DNA of 7,866 nt from Candidatus Omnitrophota bacterium. Its GTDB lineage: Bacteria; Omnitrophota; Omnitrophia; Omnitrophales; Aquincolibacteriaceae. The stretch is from assembly GCA_023247135.1 (NCBI GenBank), contig JAHFHB010000072.1, positions 573 to 8,438 of the forward strand. The letters are read 5' to 3'. This document shows, one piece after another, positions 1 to 5,523 of this stretch; within the stretch, counting starts at the first letter, position 1; every line of letters starts with the position of its first letter. Position numbers and translations under genes: made by a program. The notes beneath the pieces are model-generated. The model saw nothing but the letters and a program-made list of their open reading frames with translations. It ran no database searches and was not told where the DNA came from.

Positions 1-1
1 G

Positions 2-772
2 ACCAAACAAATTTTTACGCGTGAAATCGAAGAAGCGCTGAGGCAGGGCGAAATCGACATGGCCGTTCACAGCGCCAAGGATTTATCCGTGCCCATGCCG
101 GACGGGCTTAAATTCGGGGCGGTCCTTGAGCGCGAGGATGCCCGCGACTGCCTGGTGAGCGCAAAAAATAAACGTTTTCGCGACCTGGAGCCGGGAGCGC
201 GCGTCGGCACCAGTGCGCTCCGGCGCAAGACCCAGCTGTTACGCCTGAATCAGGATCTGGTGGTACAAGACTTGCATGGGAATGTGGATACGCGTTTGCG
301 CAAAGTCCAGGAGGGCCAGTATGACGCCATCGTGCTGGCCTATGCCGGCTTGAAGCGCTTGGGCCTGGCCGAGCACGCCTCTGAAGTTTTCAGCGAAGAC
401 GTTTTTTTGCCGGCGCCCGGACAAGGGATTATCGCCGTGCAATCCCGCGTGAACGATGAAAATGCGGCTGAAATGCTGCAGGGCCTGAACCATGCGCCGA
501 CTCTTCAGCGCTTGCTTTGTGAGCGCGCTTTTTTAAAACGGCTCGGCGGCGGCTGCTCGCTGCCCTGCGGCATCATGACGGAACTGGCCGGCGAACAGTT
601 AAAGACTCAAGGGATTTTGCTTGCGCCGGATGGGTCGCATTTCGTCGAGCGCAGTCTGGAGGATGCCGCGGGCGACCCGGAAGAAACGGGCGCAGAACTT
701 GCGGAAATGATTCTTGAAGAGGGCGGCCGCAAGATCATGCATGAAATCGAGAGGACGCAAAAAGGATTGTGA
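2..772 (+). CDS. hemC: Hydroxymethylbilane synthase (porphobilinogen deaminase), 5'-truncated by window edge
   Basis: HemC condenses four porphobilinogens into linear hydroxymethylbilane in the cytoplasm, the step before uroporphyrinogen III. The frame is open from base 2, and the visible 256 residues start at about residue 60 of the E. coli protein, so roughly 180 bases lie outside the window. The ATG at 59 is an internal Met, because the codons before it (TKQIFTREIEEAL...) already match the family. Visible family marks are HSAKD with the catalytic Asp (codon 80-82), TSALRR (Arg pair at 221-226), GNVDTR, AGLKRLGL, LPAPGQG, and LGGGCSLPCG, whose first Cys (554-556) should carry the dipyrromethane cofactor. 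One oddity is His (275-277) where E. coli has Arg149. The stop overlaps the GTG start of cobA-hemD by 4 nt (GTGA), which implies translational coupling. The identification is very secure. Confidence 0.97.
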   Translation, partial: TKQIFTREIEEALRQGEIDMAVHSAKDLSVPMPDGLKFGAVLEREDARDCLVSAKNKRFRDLEPGARVGTSALRRKTQLLRLNQDLVVQDLHGNVDTRLRKVQEGQYDAIVLAYAGLKRLGLAEHASEVFSEDVFLPAPGQGIIAVQSRVNDENAAEMLQGLNHAPTLQRLLCERAFLKRLGGGCSLPCGIMTELAGEQLKTQGILLAPDGSHFVERSLEDAAGDPEETGAELAEMILEEGGRKIMHEIERTQKGL

Positions 773-2349
773 GCCGCACGCAGGGAAAAGTTTATTTGAT
801 CGGCGCGGGTCCCGGCGACCCCGGGCTTTTAACCGTTCGCGGCGCGCGGCTTTTGCATAAAGCCGATGCCGTGGTTTATGACGGCCTGGTGAATCCTCTT
901 TTACTCGAAAATCTTCATGCGGAAAAATGGAACGTCAGCAAGAGTTTTGCCAGCGGGTCGCGCAGGCACGGAACCGATCAAGGCAAAATTAATCGTTTGC
1001 TGGTCAGGCTGGCCCGGCAGGGCAAAACGGTCGCGCGCCTTAAGGGCGGCGACCCGTTTATTTTTGGGCGCGGCGGCGAAGAGGCCTCCTGTTTAAAAAA
1101 ATACGGCATTTCTTTTGAAGTGGTGCCGGGCGTCAGCGCGGCGGCCAGCGTGCCGGCTTATGCCGGCATTCCGGTGACGGACCGGCGTTTTGCCTCCAGT
1201 GTCACGCTCGTGACCTGCCACGAAGATCCCGCCAAGGGAAAATCAGAAATTAATTGGCGCGCGCTCGCAGAGCTCGGCGGCACGCTTGTTTTTTTTATGG
1301 GACTGAAAAATATCGAATCGGTCATTGGACGTCTGATTCTGGAGGGGCGCAGATCGACCACGCCCTGCTGTGTGATTGAGTGGGGCACACTGCCTAAACA
1401 GCGCGTGATTGAGGGGACTTTGAAAACGATCGCGGGCCGTGTGGCGCGTGCGGGATTACGCTCGCCGGCATTGACGGTGGTGGGGGAGACGGCGGCCTTA
1501 CGCGGCGAGCTCGGCTGGTTTGAACAAAAATCGCTTTTCGCAAAAAAAATCATTGTGACGCGGCCTGAAAGCCAGAATGCGGAATTGTCCTGTTTGCTTC
1601 GGGAACGCGGTGCGGAAGTAATCGAATGCCCGGCGATTCAGATTCTTCCCCCAAAAAATATTTTAGCGCTGGACCGGGCCCTTAGGGATTTGGCGCCATT
1701 TGACTGGATCCTTTTTACGAGCGTTAACAGCGCGGGCTTTTTTTTCAAACGGCTCAAGGCGCTGAAAAAAGACGCCCGGGCTTTGCGCGGCGTGAAGATT
1801 GGCGCGGTCGGCGAGACTACCGCCCGGTTTTTGGCCGGGCACGGGCTTTGCGCCGATCTGATTCCCGGAGAGTTTCACACCCGGGCTCTCGTGGCGGCAC
1901 TGCTTAAAAAGAAATGGGTTCGGGGGAAGCATTTTCTGCTGCCGCGCACCGACATTGCGCCGCCCTTCTTGAAGCAAGCGCTTGAAAAAGCCGGGGGGCG
2001 CGTGACGGCCGTGGCGGCGTATCGCACAGTCCGGGACGTGCGCAAAATAGCCAGGCTGCGCGAGGCTATTCAGGCCGGAGCGCCGGATTTTGTACTTCTG
2101 ACCAGCGCTTCTACGGCGCGGCATTTTTTCACTGCCCTTCCGGGGACACTTCGCGCTAAAATACGCCGCCAATTGGTGTCTATCGGCCCGGCCACCACCG
2201 AAGCCTTGCGGCTGCTAGGTCTCAGGCCGCTGCTCGAAGCCCGTGAGCATACCGCGGAGGGACTGGTGCGGGCGTTGGAAGATTGGAATGTTTCAAAAAA
2301 GCACTCCCCCTCCTTCATCCTCCCCCGCAGGCGGGGGAGGAGAGAATGA
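769..2349 (+). CDS. cobA-hemD: Fused uroporphyrinogen-III C-methyltransferase / uroporphyrinogen-III synthase
   Basis: This is a two-domain tetrapyrrole enzyme of 526 aa. Residues about 6-245 are a SUMT/CobA SAM-dependent methyltransferase making precorrin-2: GAGPGDPGLLT (12-22), VYDGLVNP, RLKGGDPFIFGRGGEE (90-105), VPGVSAAASVPAYAGIPVT (119-137). Residues about 258-507 are HemD, which cyclises hydroxymethylbilane to uroporphyrinogen III: TRPESQNAEL near 264, FDWILFTSVNSAG near 311, DFVLLTSASTA near 440, SIGPATTEAL near 471. There is no SirC/CysG-type dehydrogenase or ferrochelatase domain, so precorrin-2 must be processed elsewhere. The start is GTG at 769 inside the hemC stop (GTGA), with AGAGGA (750-755) and AAGGA (762-766) upstream. 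Residues 512-526 (HSPSFILPRRRGRRE) and the stop are encoded by a palindromic repeat, and the natural protein probably ended near LEDWN. CobA-HemD fusions are known in several phyla. Confidence 0.95.
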   Translation: MSRTQGKVYLIGAGPGDPGLLTVRGARLLHKADAVVYDGLVNPLLLENLHAEKWNVSKSFASGSRRHGTDQGKINRLLVRLARQGKTVARLKGGDPFIFGRGGEEASCLKKYGISFEVVPGVSAAASVPAYAGIPVTDRRFASSVTLVTCHEDPAKGKSEINWRALAELGGTLVFFMGLKNIESVIGRLILEGRRSTTPCCVIEWGTLPKQRVIEGTLKTIAGRVARAGLRSPALTVVGETAALRGELGWFEQKSLFAKKIIVTRPESQNAELSCLLRERGAEVIECPAIQILPPKNILALDRALRDLAPFDWILFTSVNSAGFFFKRLKALKKDARALRGVKIGAVGETTARFLAGHGLCADLIPGEFHTRALVAALLKKKWVRGKHFLLPRTDIAPPFLKQALEKAGGRVTAVAAYRTVRDVRKIARLREAIQAGAPDFVLLTSASTARHFFTALPGTLRAKIRRQLVSIGPATTEALRLLGLRPLLEAREHTAEGLVRALEDWNVSKKHSPSFILPRRRGRRE

Positions 2350-2398
2350 AAATTTCTTTTTCCCCTCCCCTGTTTACGGGGGAGGGCAGGGTGGGGGA
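2303..2398. repeat. Inverted pair of palindromic G/C-rich units (REP/MITE-like) at the hemD-hemB junction
   Basis: Two hairpins face each other. The first has perfect 10-base arms CCTCCCCCGC (2319-2328) and GCGGGGGAGG (2331-2340). The second has arms CCCTCCCC (2363-2370) and GGGGAGGG (2379-2386) around the loop TGTTTACG. The outer flanks also pair (TCCCCC 2305-2310 with GGGGGA 2393-2398), so the whole is an imperfect inverted repeat of one unit of about 40 bases around an A/T-rich centre. Base composition differs sharply from the neighbouring genes. It carries the last 15 codons and TGA stop of cobA-hemD and forms nearly all of the spacer before hemB. This layout is typical of multicopy palindromic repeats mobilised in trans, but copy number cannot be judged from a single occurrence. 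It could also modulate or stabilise the operon mRNA. Confidence 0.75.
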
Positions 2399-2413
2399 AT
2401 TGAAAACAAACTT

Positions 2414-3421
2414 ATGAGAACAGTGAATACACATTTTCCACAGCATCGTCCTCGGCGGGCACGTTCCAGCGAAGCCATGCGCCGGCTGTTTCAGGAAACG
2501 CATGTTTCCAAAAGCCAGCTCATCATGCCTTATTTTGTGCGCGAAGGGCGGGGAGTGAAAGAACCAATTTTATCCATGCCCGGCCAATTCCGTTTTTCAT
2601 CCGATGCCCTGCTGAGGGAGGCCGAAAGCCTGCAAAAAGCGGGGGTGAAGGCGCTACTGCTTTTCGGACTTACGGAAGACAAGGATAAGAAAGCCTCCAA
2701 AGCCTTTCTCAAGACGGGTATTGTCCCAAAAACGGTTCGCGAAGTTAAAAAGCGTTTTCCGGAACTGCTGGTCATCACCGATGTCTGCCTTTGCGCGTAT
2801 ACGAGCCATGGTCATTGCGGACTTTTAAACGCGGACGGGCATATCGAGAATGATGCGTCCTTGCCCGTTCTGGCTAAAACAGCGCTCAGTCATGCCGAAG
2901 CGGGTGCGGATATGGTGGCGCCAAGCGACATGATGGACGGGCGGGTAGGCGCGATTCGCCGCATGCTGGATGAAAACGGTTTGAAGCAGACGGCGATTTT
3001 AAGCTACAGTGCTAAATACAACTCGTCTTTTTATGGTCCGTTCCGCGAGGCCGCGCATTCGGCGCCGGTCTTTGCAAAAAAAATCCCCAAAGACCGCAAA
3101 ACCTATCAAATGAATCCGGCCAATCGCGCGGAGGCTTTGCGGGAAATCGAGCTCGACATCCGGGAAGGCGCGGATATGGTGATGGTCAAGCCCGCGCTTT
3201 GTTATCTCGATATTTTGCGCGAAGCGCGGGATCGCTTTAATTTTCCGCTGGCCGCCTATCTGGTGAGTGGCGAGTATGCCATGATCAAAGCCGCGGCTCA
3301 AAAGGGCTGGCTGGATGAGCGCGCCGCCGTGCTGGAGACGCTGACGGCCTGTATGCGCGCGGGCGCCAATACCGTTTTGACTTATCACGCAAAAGACATT
3401 GCCGGCTGGCTTTCAAACTAG
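2414..3421 (+). CDS. hemB: Delta-aminolevulinic acid dehydratase (porphobilinogen synthase), Zn-type
   Basis: HemB condenses two 5-aminolevulinates to porphobilinogen in the cytoplasm, feeding HemC two genes upstream. The protein is 335 aa, normal for the family. The N-terminal arm HRPRRARSSEAMRRL (11-25) is typical. The zinc site DVCLCAYTSHGHC supplies Cys125, Cys127 and Cys135. The substrate lysines are Lys201 in SYSAKYNSSFYGPFR and the Schiff-base Lys259 in DMVMVKPALCYLD. YQMNPANRAEALRE and YLVSGEYAMIKAAA complete the signature. The frame is open back to 2243, but that upstream part is translated repeat (SPAGGGG-like), so ATG 2414 is chosen because family similarity begins there. The ribosome site is weak (G-rich GTGGGGGAA about 15 nt upstream), which suggests coupling or a non-canonical start. 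It is followed after 18 nt by the nitroreductase gene. Confidence 0.97.
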   Translation: MRTVNTHFPQHRPRRARSSEAMRRLFQETHVSKSQLIMPYFVREGRGVKEPILSMPGQFRFSSDALLREAESLQKAGVKALLLFGLTEDKDKKASKAFLKTGIVPKTVREVKKRFPELLVITDVCLCAYTSHGHCGLLNADGHIENDASLPVLAKTALSHAEAGADMVAPSDMMDGRVGAIRRMLDENGLKQTAILSYSAKYNSSFYGPFREAAHSAPVFAKKIPKDRKTYQMNPANRAEALREIELDIREGADMVMVKPALCYLDILREARDRFNFPLAAYLVSGEYAMIKAAAQKGWLDERAAVLETLTACMRAGANTVLTYHAKDIAGWLSN

Positions 3422-3424
3422 TTT

Positions 3425-3430
3425 AAGGAA
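3425..3430 (+). promoter_or_regulatory. Ribosome binding site of the nitroreductase gene
   Basis: AAGGAA lies 9 nt before the ATG at 3440 in the 18-nt hemB-nitroreductase gap. It fixes the start and makes independent translation within the operon likely. Confidence 0.7.
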
Positions 3431-3439
3431 AAAATAATC

Positions 3440-4111
3440 ATGGCAGAACTGCAAAATGAATCGGGACTGAATGCGGCAGAGCTTTTATCGGCGTTGAAAT
3501 GGCGCTATGCGACCAAGGCTTTTGATCCGGCCCGGAAAATTTCCGACAAGGATTGGGACGCGCTGGAGCAGGCGTTACTGTTGACGCCGTCTTCTTACGG
3601 GCTCCAGCCCTGGAAATTTCTGGTGATTCGTGATCCGGCTCTGCGGGCCAGATTGATGCCGGTGTCCTGGAATCAAAAGCAGGTAGTGGATTGTTCGCAT
3701 CACCTGGTGTTCGCCGCGAAAATCGACATCACGCTTGCCGACGTAAGTCACTGGACGCGGCGCATGGCGGAGGTACGCGGGGTTGCGCCGGAATCATTGG
3801 AGGTTTACAAAGGCTGGATGGTTAAAGATTTGGTGGAGGGGCCGCGCCATCAGGTGATTCACGAATGGGCGGCGCGCCAGTGCTACATCGCGCTTGGAAA
3901 TTTCATGACCGCGGCGGCACTGCTGGGAATTGATACTTGCCCGATGGAAGGCCTTGAACCCGCAAAGTATGATGAAATTCTGGAGCTTCCAGCTAAGGGC
4001 TACAAGACCGTGGTGGCCTGCAGTGCCGGCTATCGGGCACTGACCGATAAACACGCCGCGACCGTTAAAGTCCGTTATCCTGCCTCCGACATCCTCGAAC
4101 ACCGCCCCTAA
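3440..4111 (+). CDS. NAD(P)H-dependent nitroreductase family FMN oxidoreductase (NfsB-like)
   Basis: This is a 223-aa flavoprotein of the nitroreductase superfamily, close in length and motif order to E. coli NfsB. The FMN-binding N-terminal motif is WRYATKAFDP (21-30), followed by TPSSYGLQPWKFLVI (49-63), a Ser-rich and Gln-Pro-Trp segment that contacts flavin. SHHLVFAAK lies near residue 86. EWAARQCYIALGNFMTAAALLGIDTCPMEG is the long helix and loop typical of the NfsB branch, and KGYKTVVACSAGYR is the C-terminal strand. There is no signal peptide. The likely role is two-electron reduction of quinones, nitroaromatics or similar acceptors, and the physiological substrate cannot be read from the sequence. 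It is the last gene of the heme operon, 18 nt behind hemB, so a redox link with tetrapyrrole synthesis is possible but only inferred. Its stop overlaps the stop of the convergent phosphofructokinase gene. Confidence 0.92.
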   Translation: MAELQNESGLNAAELLSALKWRYATKAFDPARKISDKDWDALEQALLLTPSSYGLQPWKFLVIRDPALRARLMPVSWNQKQVVDCSHHLVFAAKIDITLADVSHWTRRMAEVRGVAPESLEVYKGWMVKDLVEGPRHQVIHEWAARQCYIALGNFMTAAALLGIDTCPMEGLEPAKYDEILELPAKGYKTVVACSAGYRALTDKHAATVKVRYPASDILEHRP

Positions 4112-5199
4112 TCTCCGAAACACGTGCCCACGGCCCGGGCAGCGTGGACTTCTTCTGAAGTGGGGTTCACGCGGCGCGGATGGCGAACTGCATCCGCGAG
4201 ATTCGCAGACTCAATGCGCTGACCTCGCAGCGTCACCATGCGCCCGCATTGGCCTGCCGCGAAAAGCGCAACCGCATGCACGCCGAAGCGGGTTGCAAGC
4301 CAGCGGTCAAAGGTTGTTGGAATGCCGCCCCTTTGCAGATGCCCCAACACCGTGACGCGGCTTTCAATGCCGGTGCATTGCTGAATCTGATGCGCCACCA
4401 CGTGCCCGATGCCGCCCAGCCGGATGGGATCCGGCGAACCCGGGATCGTTTGTTGAATCACCACATCGCCGCCCAGAGGCTTGGCGCCTTCAGCAACCAC
4501 GATCAGGCTGAAGCGTTTGCCGCGCGCGATGCGTGCCTGAATCGAATCGCGGATTTTTTGAACGTCGTAAGGGATTTCCGGAATCAGGATCACGTCAGCG
4601 CCGCCTGACATGCCTGAACGCAGTGCAATCCAGCCTGTGTAACGCCCCATGACCTCCAACACCATCGCCCGCTTGTGTGATTCGCCGGTTGTGTGCAGGC
4701 GGTCGACAGCCTCCGTTGCGATCGCAAGCGCGGAATCAAATCCAAATGTGACATCCGTGCAGTCCAGATCATTATCAATGGTTTTGGGAATGCCGATGAT
4801 CGGTACGCCGAGTTGGGATAATTTCAGGGCGATGGATTGCGTGCCGTCGCCACCCACGATCAAAAGGCCTTCGAGCTCCAGTTTTTTGATGACGGCCAGC
4901 GCATCACGGGAACGGTCGCTGACTTTTAACTTTCCGTCAGCGTCGTTTTCAGCGTAGCGGAACGGATCGGCCGTATTGGAAGTGCCGAGAATCGTGCCGC
5001 CTTTGGGCAGGATTTCTGAAACCATGGCTTCCGTAAGCGGGAGCGTGCGGTTCTCGACTAACCCCGCATAACCGTCCAAAATACCGAGGACTTCAAAGTT
5101 ATGTTGAAAGAGAGAGGCCTTTACCACCGCGCGTATGACGGCATTCAGGCCGGGGCAATCGCCGCCGCCCGTTAAAATTCCGATTCTTTTTCGCCGCAT
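4108..5199 (-). CDS. pfkA: 6-phosphofructokinase, PfkA family with mixed Gly/Lys phospho-donor signature
   Basis: This enzyme phosphorylates fructose 6-phosphate to fructose 1,6-bisphosphate, the committing step of glycolysis. It has 363 aa, somewhat longer than E. coli PfkA (320). Motifs in order are ILTGGGDCPGLNAVIR (8-23), IVGGDGTQ (114-121), GIPKTIDNDL (136-145) with catalytic Asp142, VMGRYTGW (183-190), IPEIPYD (206-212) and LGHLQRGGIPTTFDR (285-299). The two donor-determining positions are Gly119 (E. coli Gly104, ATP type) and Lys139 (E. coli Gly124; Lys is usual in PPi enzymes). This combination is known from ATP-using enzymes such as trypanosomal PFK, so ATP is the better guess but PPi is not excluded. 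The start ATG is at 5199 with G-rich GGGGGCAG just upstream as a weak ribosome site. The gene stands alone and is divergent from the c-di-GMP gene. Confidence 0.95.
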   Translation of the reverse strand: MRRKRIGILTGGGDCPGLNAVIRAVVKASLFQHNFEVLGILDGYAGLVENRTLPLTEAMVSEILPKGGTILGTSNTADPFRYAENDADGKLKVSDRSRDALAVIKKLELEGLLIVGGDGTQSIALKLSQLGVPIIGIPKTIDNDLDCTDVTFGFDSALAIATEAVDRLHTTGESHKRAMVLEVMGRYTGWIALRSGMSGGADVILIPEIPYDVQKIRDSIQARIARGKRFSLIVVAEGAKPLGGDVVIQQTIPGSPDPIRLGGIGHVVAHQIQQCTGIESRVTVLGHLQRGGIPTTFDRWLATRFGVHAVALFAAGQCGRMVTLRGQRIESANLADAVRHPRRVNPTSEEVHAARAVGTCFGD

Positions 5200-5216
5200 G
5201 CTGCCCCCACTTTTAA

Positions 5217-5234
5217 GTGCTTATTGTGCTTATT
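5217..5234. repeat. Tandem 9-bp direct repeat, possible operator of pfkA
   Basis: GTGCTTATT occurs twice in immediate succession, and an eight-base match (GTGCTTAT) recurs at 5331-5338. On the pfkA strand this reads AATAAGCACAATAAGCAC in the predicted 5' leader of pfkA, just downstream of its likely transcription start. Spacing of 9 bp is close to one helical turn, as expected for side-by-side protein binding. The function is inferred; no known regulator motif was recognised. Confidence 0.4.
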
Positions 5235-5253
5235 CGCCGCTTTAGGACTCCGG

Positions 5254-5259
5254 ATTCTA
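5254..5259 (-). promoter_or_regulatory. Extended -10 promoter element for pfkA
   Basis: On the minus strand the sequence reads TGC-TAGAAT, an extended -10 form (TGnTAnAAT) with five of six bases of TATAAT. It lies about 55 bases upstream of the pfkA start. No clear -35 box is seen at 17 nt, which is tolerated by extended -10 promoters. Transcription would begin near 5247. Confidence 0.4.
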
Positions 5260-5415
5260 GCATCATTGGCCAAAGATGAATTGCACAAAGAATCTTCCTG
5301 GTGCGGGCTAGGAAGTATCCACGAACTTTAGTGCTTATCTGTAACTGACTATAGATATTAGGGTTAGGACTGATTATTTTGGCGGGTCAGACACCCAATT
5401 ATCTTTTCAGGCGAT

Positions 5416-5444
5416 TTGTAAAACAACAAAGATCAGGCTACACT
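5416..5444 (+). promoter_or_regulatory. Sigma70-type promoter of the REC-GGDEF-HD-GYP gene
   Basis: TTGTAA (5416-5421) and TACACT (5439-5444) are separated by exactly 17 bases, each differing from the consensus at two positions. The predicted start near 5451 would leave a leader of about 73 nt with a hairpin before the ribosome site. Confidence 0.5.
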
Positions 5445-5513
5445 TTTTGTAGTATCCGAATAGCTTTAAAGATATCTGACTAGCGACTGCTAATCCGCAT
5501 AGTCGCACGAAGC

Positions 5514-5521
5514 AGAGGTGA
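5514..5521 (+). promoter_or_regulatory. Shine-Dalgarno that decides the start of the REC-GGDEF-HD-GYP gene
   Basis: AGAGGTGA matches the anti-Shine-Dalgarno tail and sits at proper spacing for ATG 5524. The in-frame GTG at 5518 is part of this element, so it is unlikely to be the initiation codon. Confidence 0.7.
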
Positions 5522-5523
5522 CC

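Larger units (their letters stand above)
5200..5523. other. Divergent intergenic regulatory region between pfkA and the REC-GGDEF-HD-GYP gene
   Basis: No coding sequence is seen in these 324 bases, which are more A/T-rich than the genes around them. Contents: a tandem 9-mer GTGCTTATT twice (5217-5225, 5226-5234) with a third GTGCTTAT at 5331-5338; an extended -10 box for pfkA on the minus strand (5254-5259); an inverted repeat CTTCCT/AGGAAG (5294-5299, 5310-5315); a small palindrome GGGT-CAGAC-ACCC (5384-5396); a plus-strand promoter at 5416-5444; overlapping palindromes CTTTAAAG (5464-5471) and AGATATCT (5470-5477); and a leader hairpin (5483-5506) before the ribosome site of the downstream gene. 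Confidence 0.7.

Noticed and set aside
1663..2172. Minus-strand open frame of 169 codons inside cobA-hemD
   Set aside because: It is antisense to the HemD domain, and its composition reflects the complement of a real gene.
2243..2413. N-terminal extension of HemB from an upstream ATG at 2243
   Set aside because: The extra 57 residues are out-of-frame hemD plus translated palindromic repeat (Gly/Pro/Ser-rich), and HemB family similarity begins at ATG 2414.
2281..2414. Frameshift or assembly error at the end of hemD
   Set aside because: The HemD domain is complete to LEDWN, and the odd tail is explained by the palindromic repeat. No rescue frame continues HemD homology.
4180..4608. Plus-strand open frame of 142 codons inside pfkA
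   Set aside because: It is antisense to conserved phosphofructokinase sequence and has no domain or ribosome site.
5518..5523. GTG at 5518 as start of the REC-GGDEF-HD-GYP gene
   Set aside because: The GTG is part of the Shine-Dalgarno AGAGGTGA that serves ATG 5524, and no ribosome site precedes the GTG.
5200..5523. Cobalamin, c-di-GMP or other riboswitch, or a tRNA, in the large intergenic region
   Set aside because: No multi-stem conserved core or tRNA cloverleaf was recognisable; only short hairpins and repeats are present.
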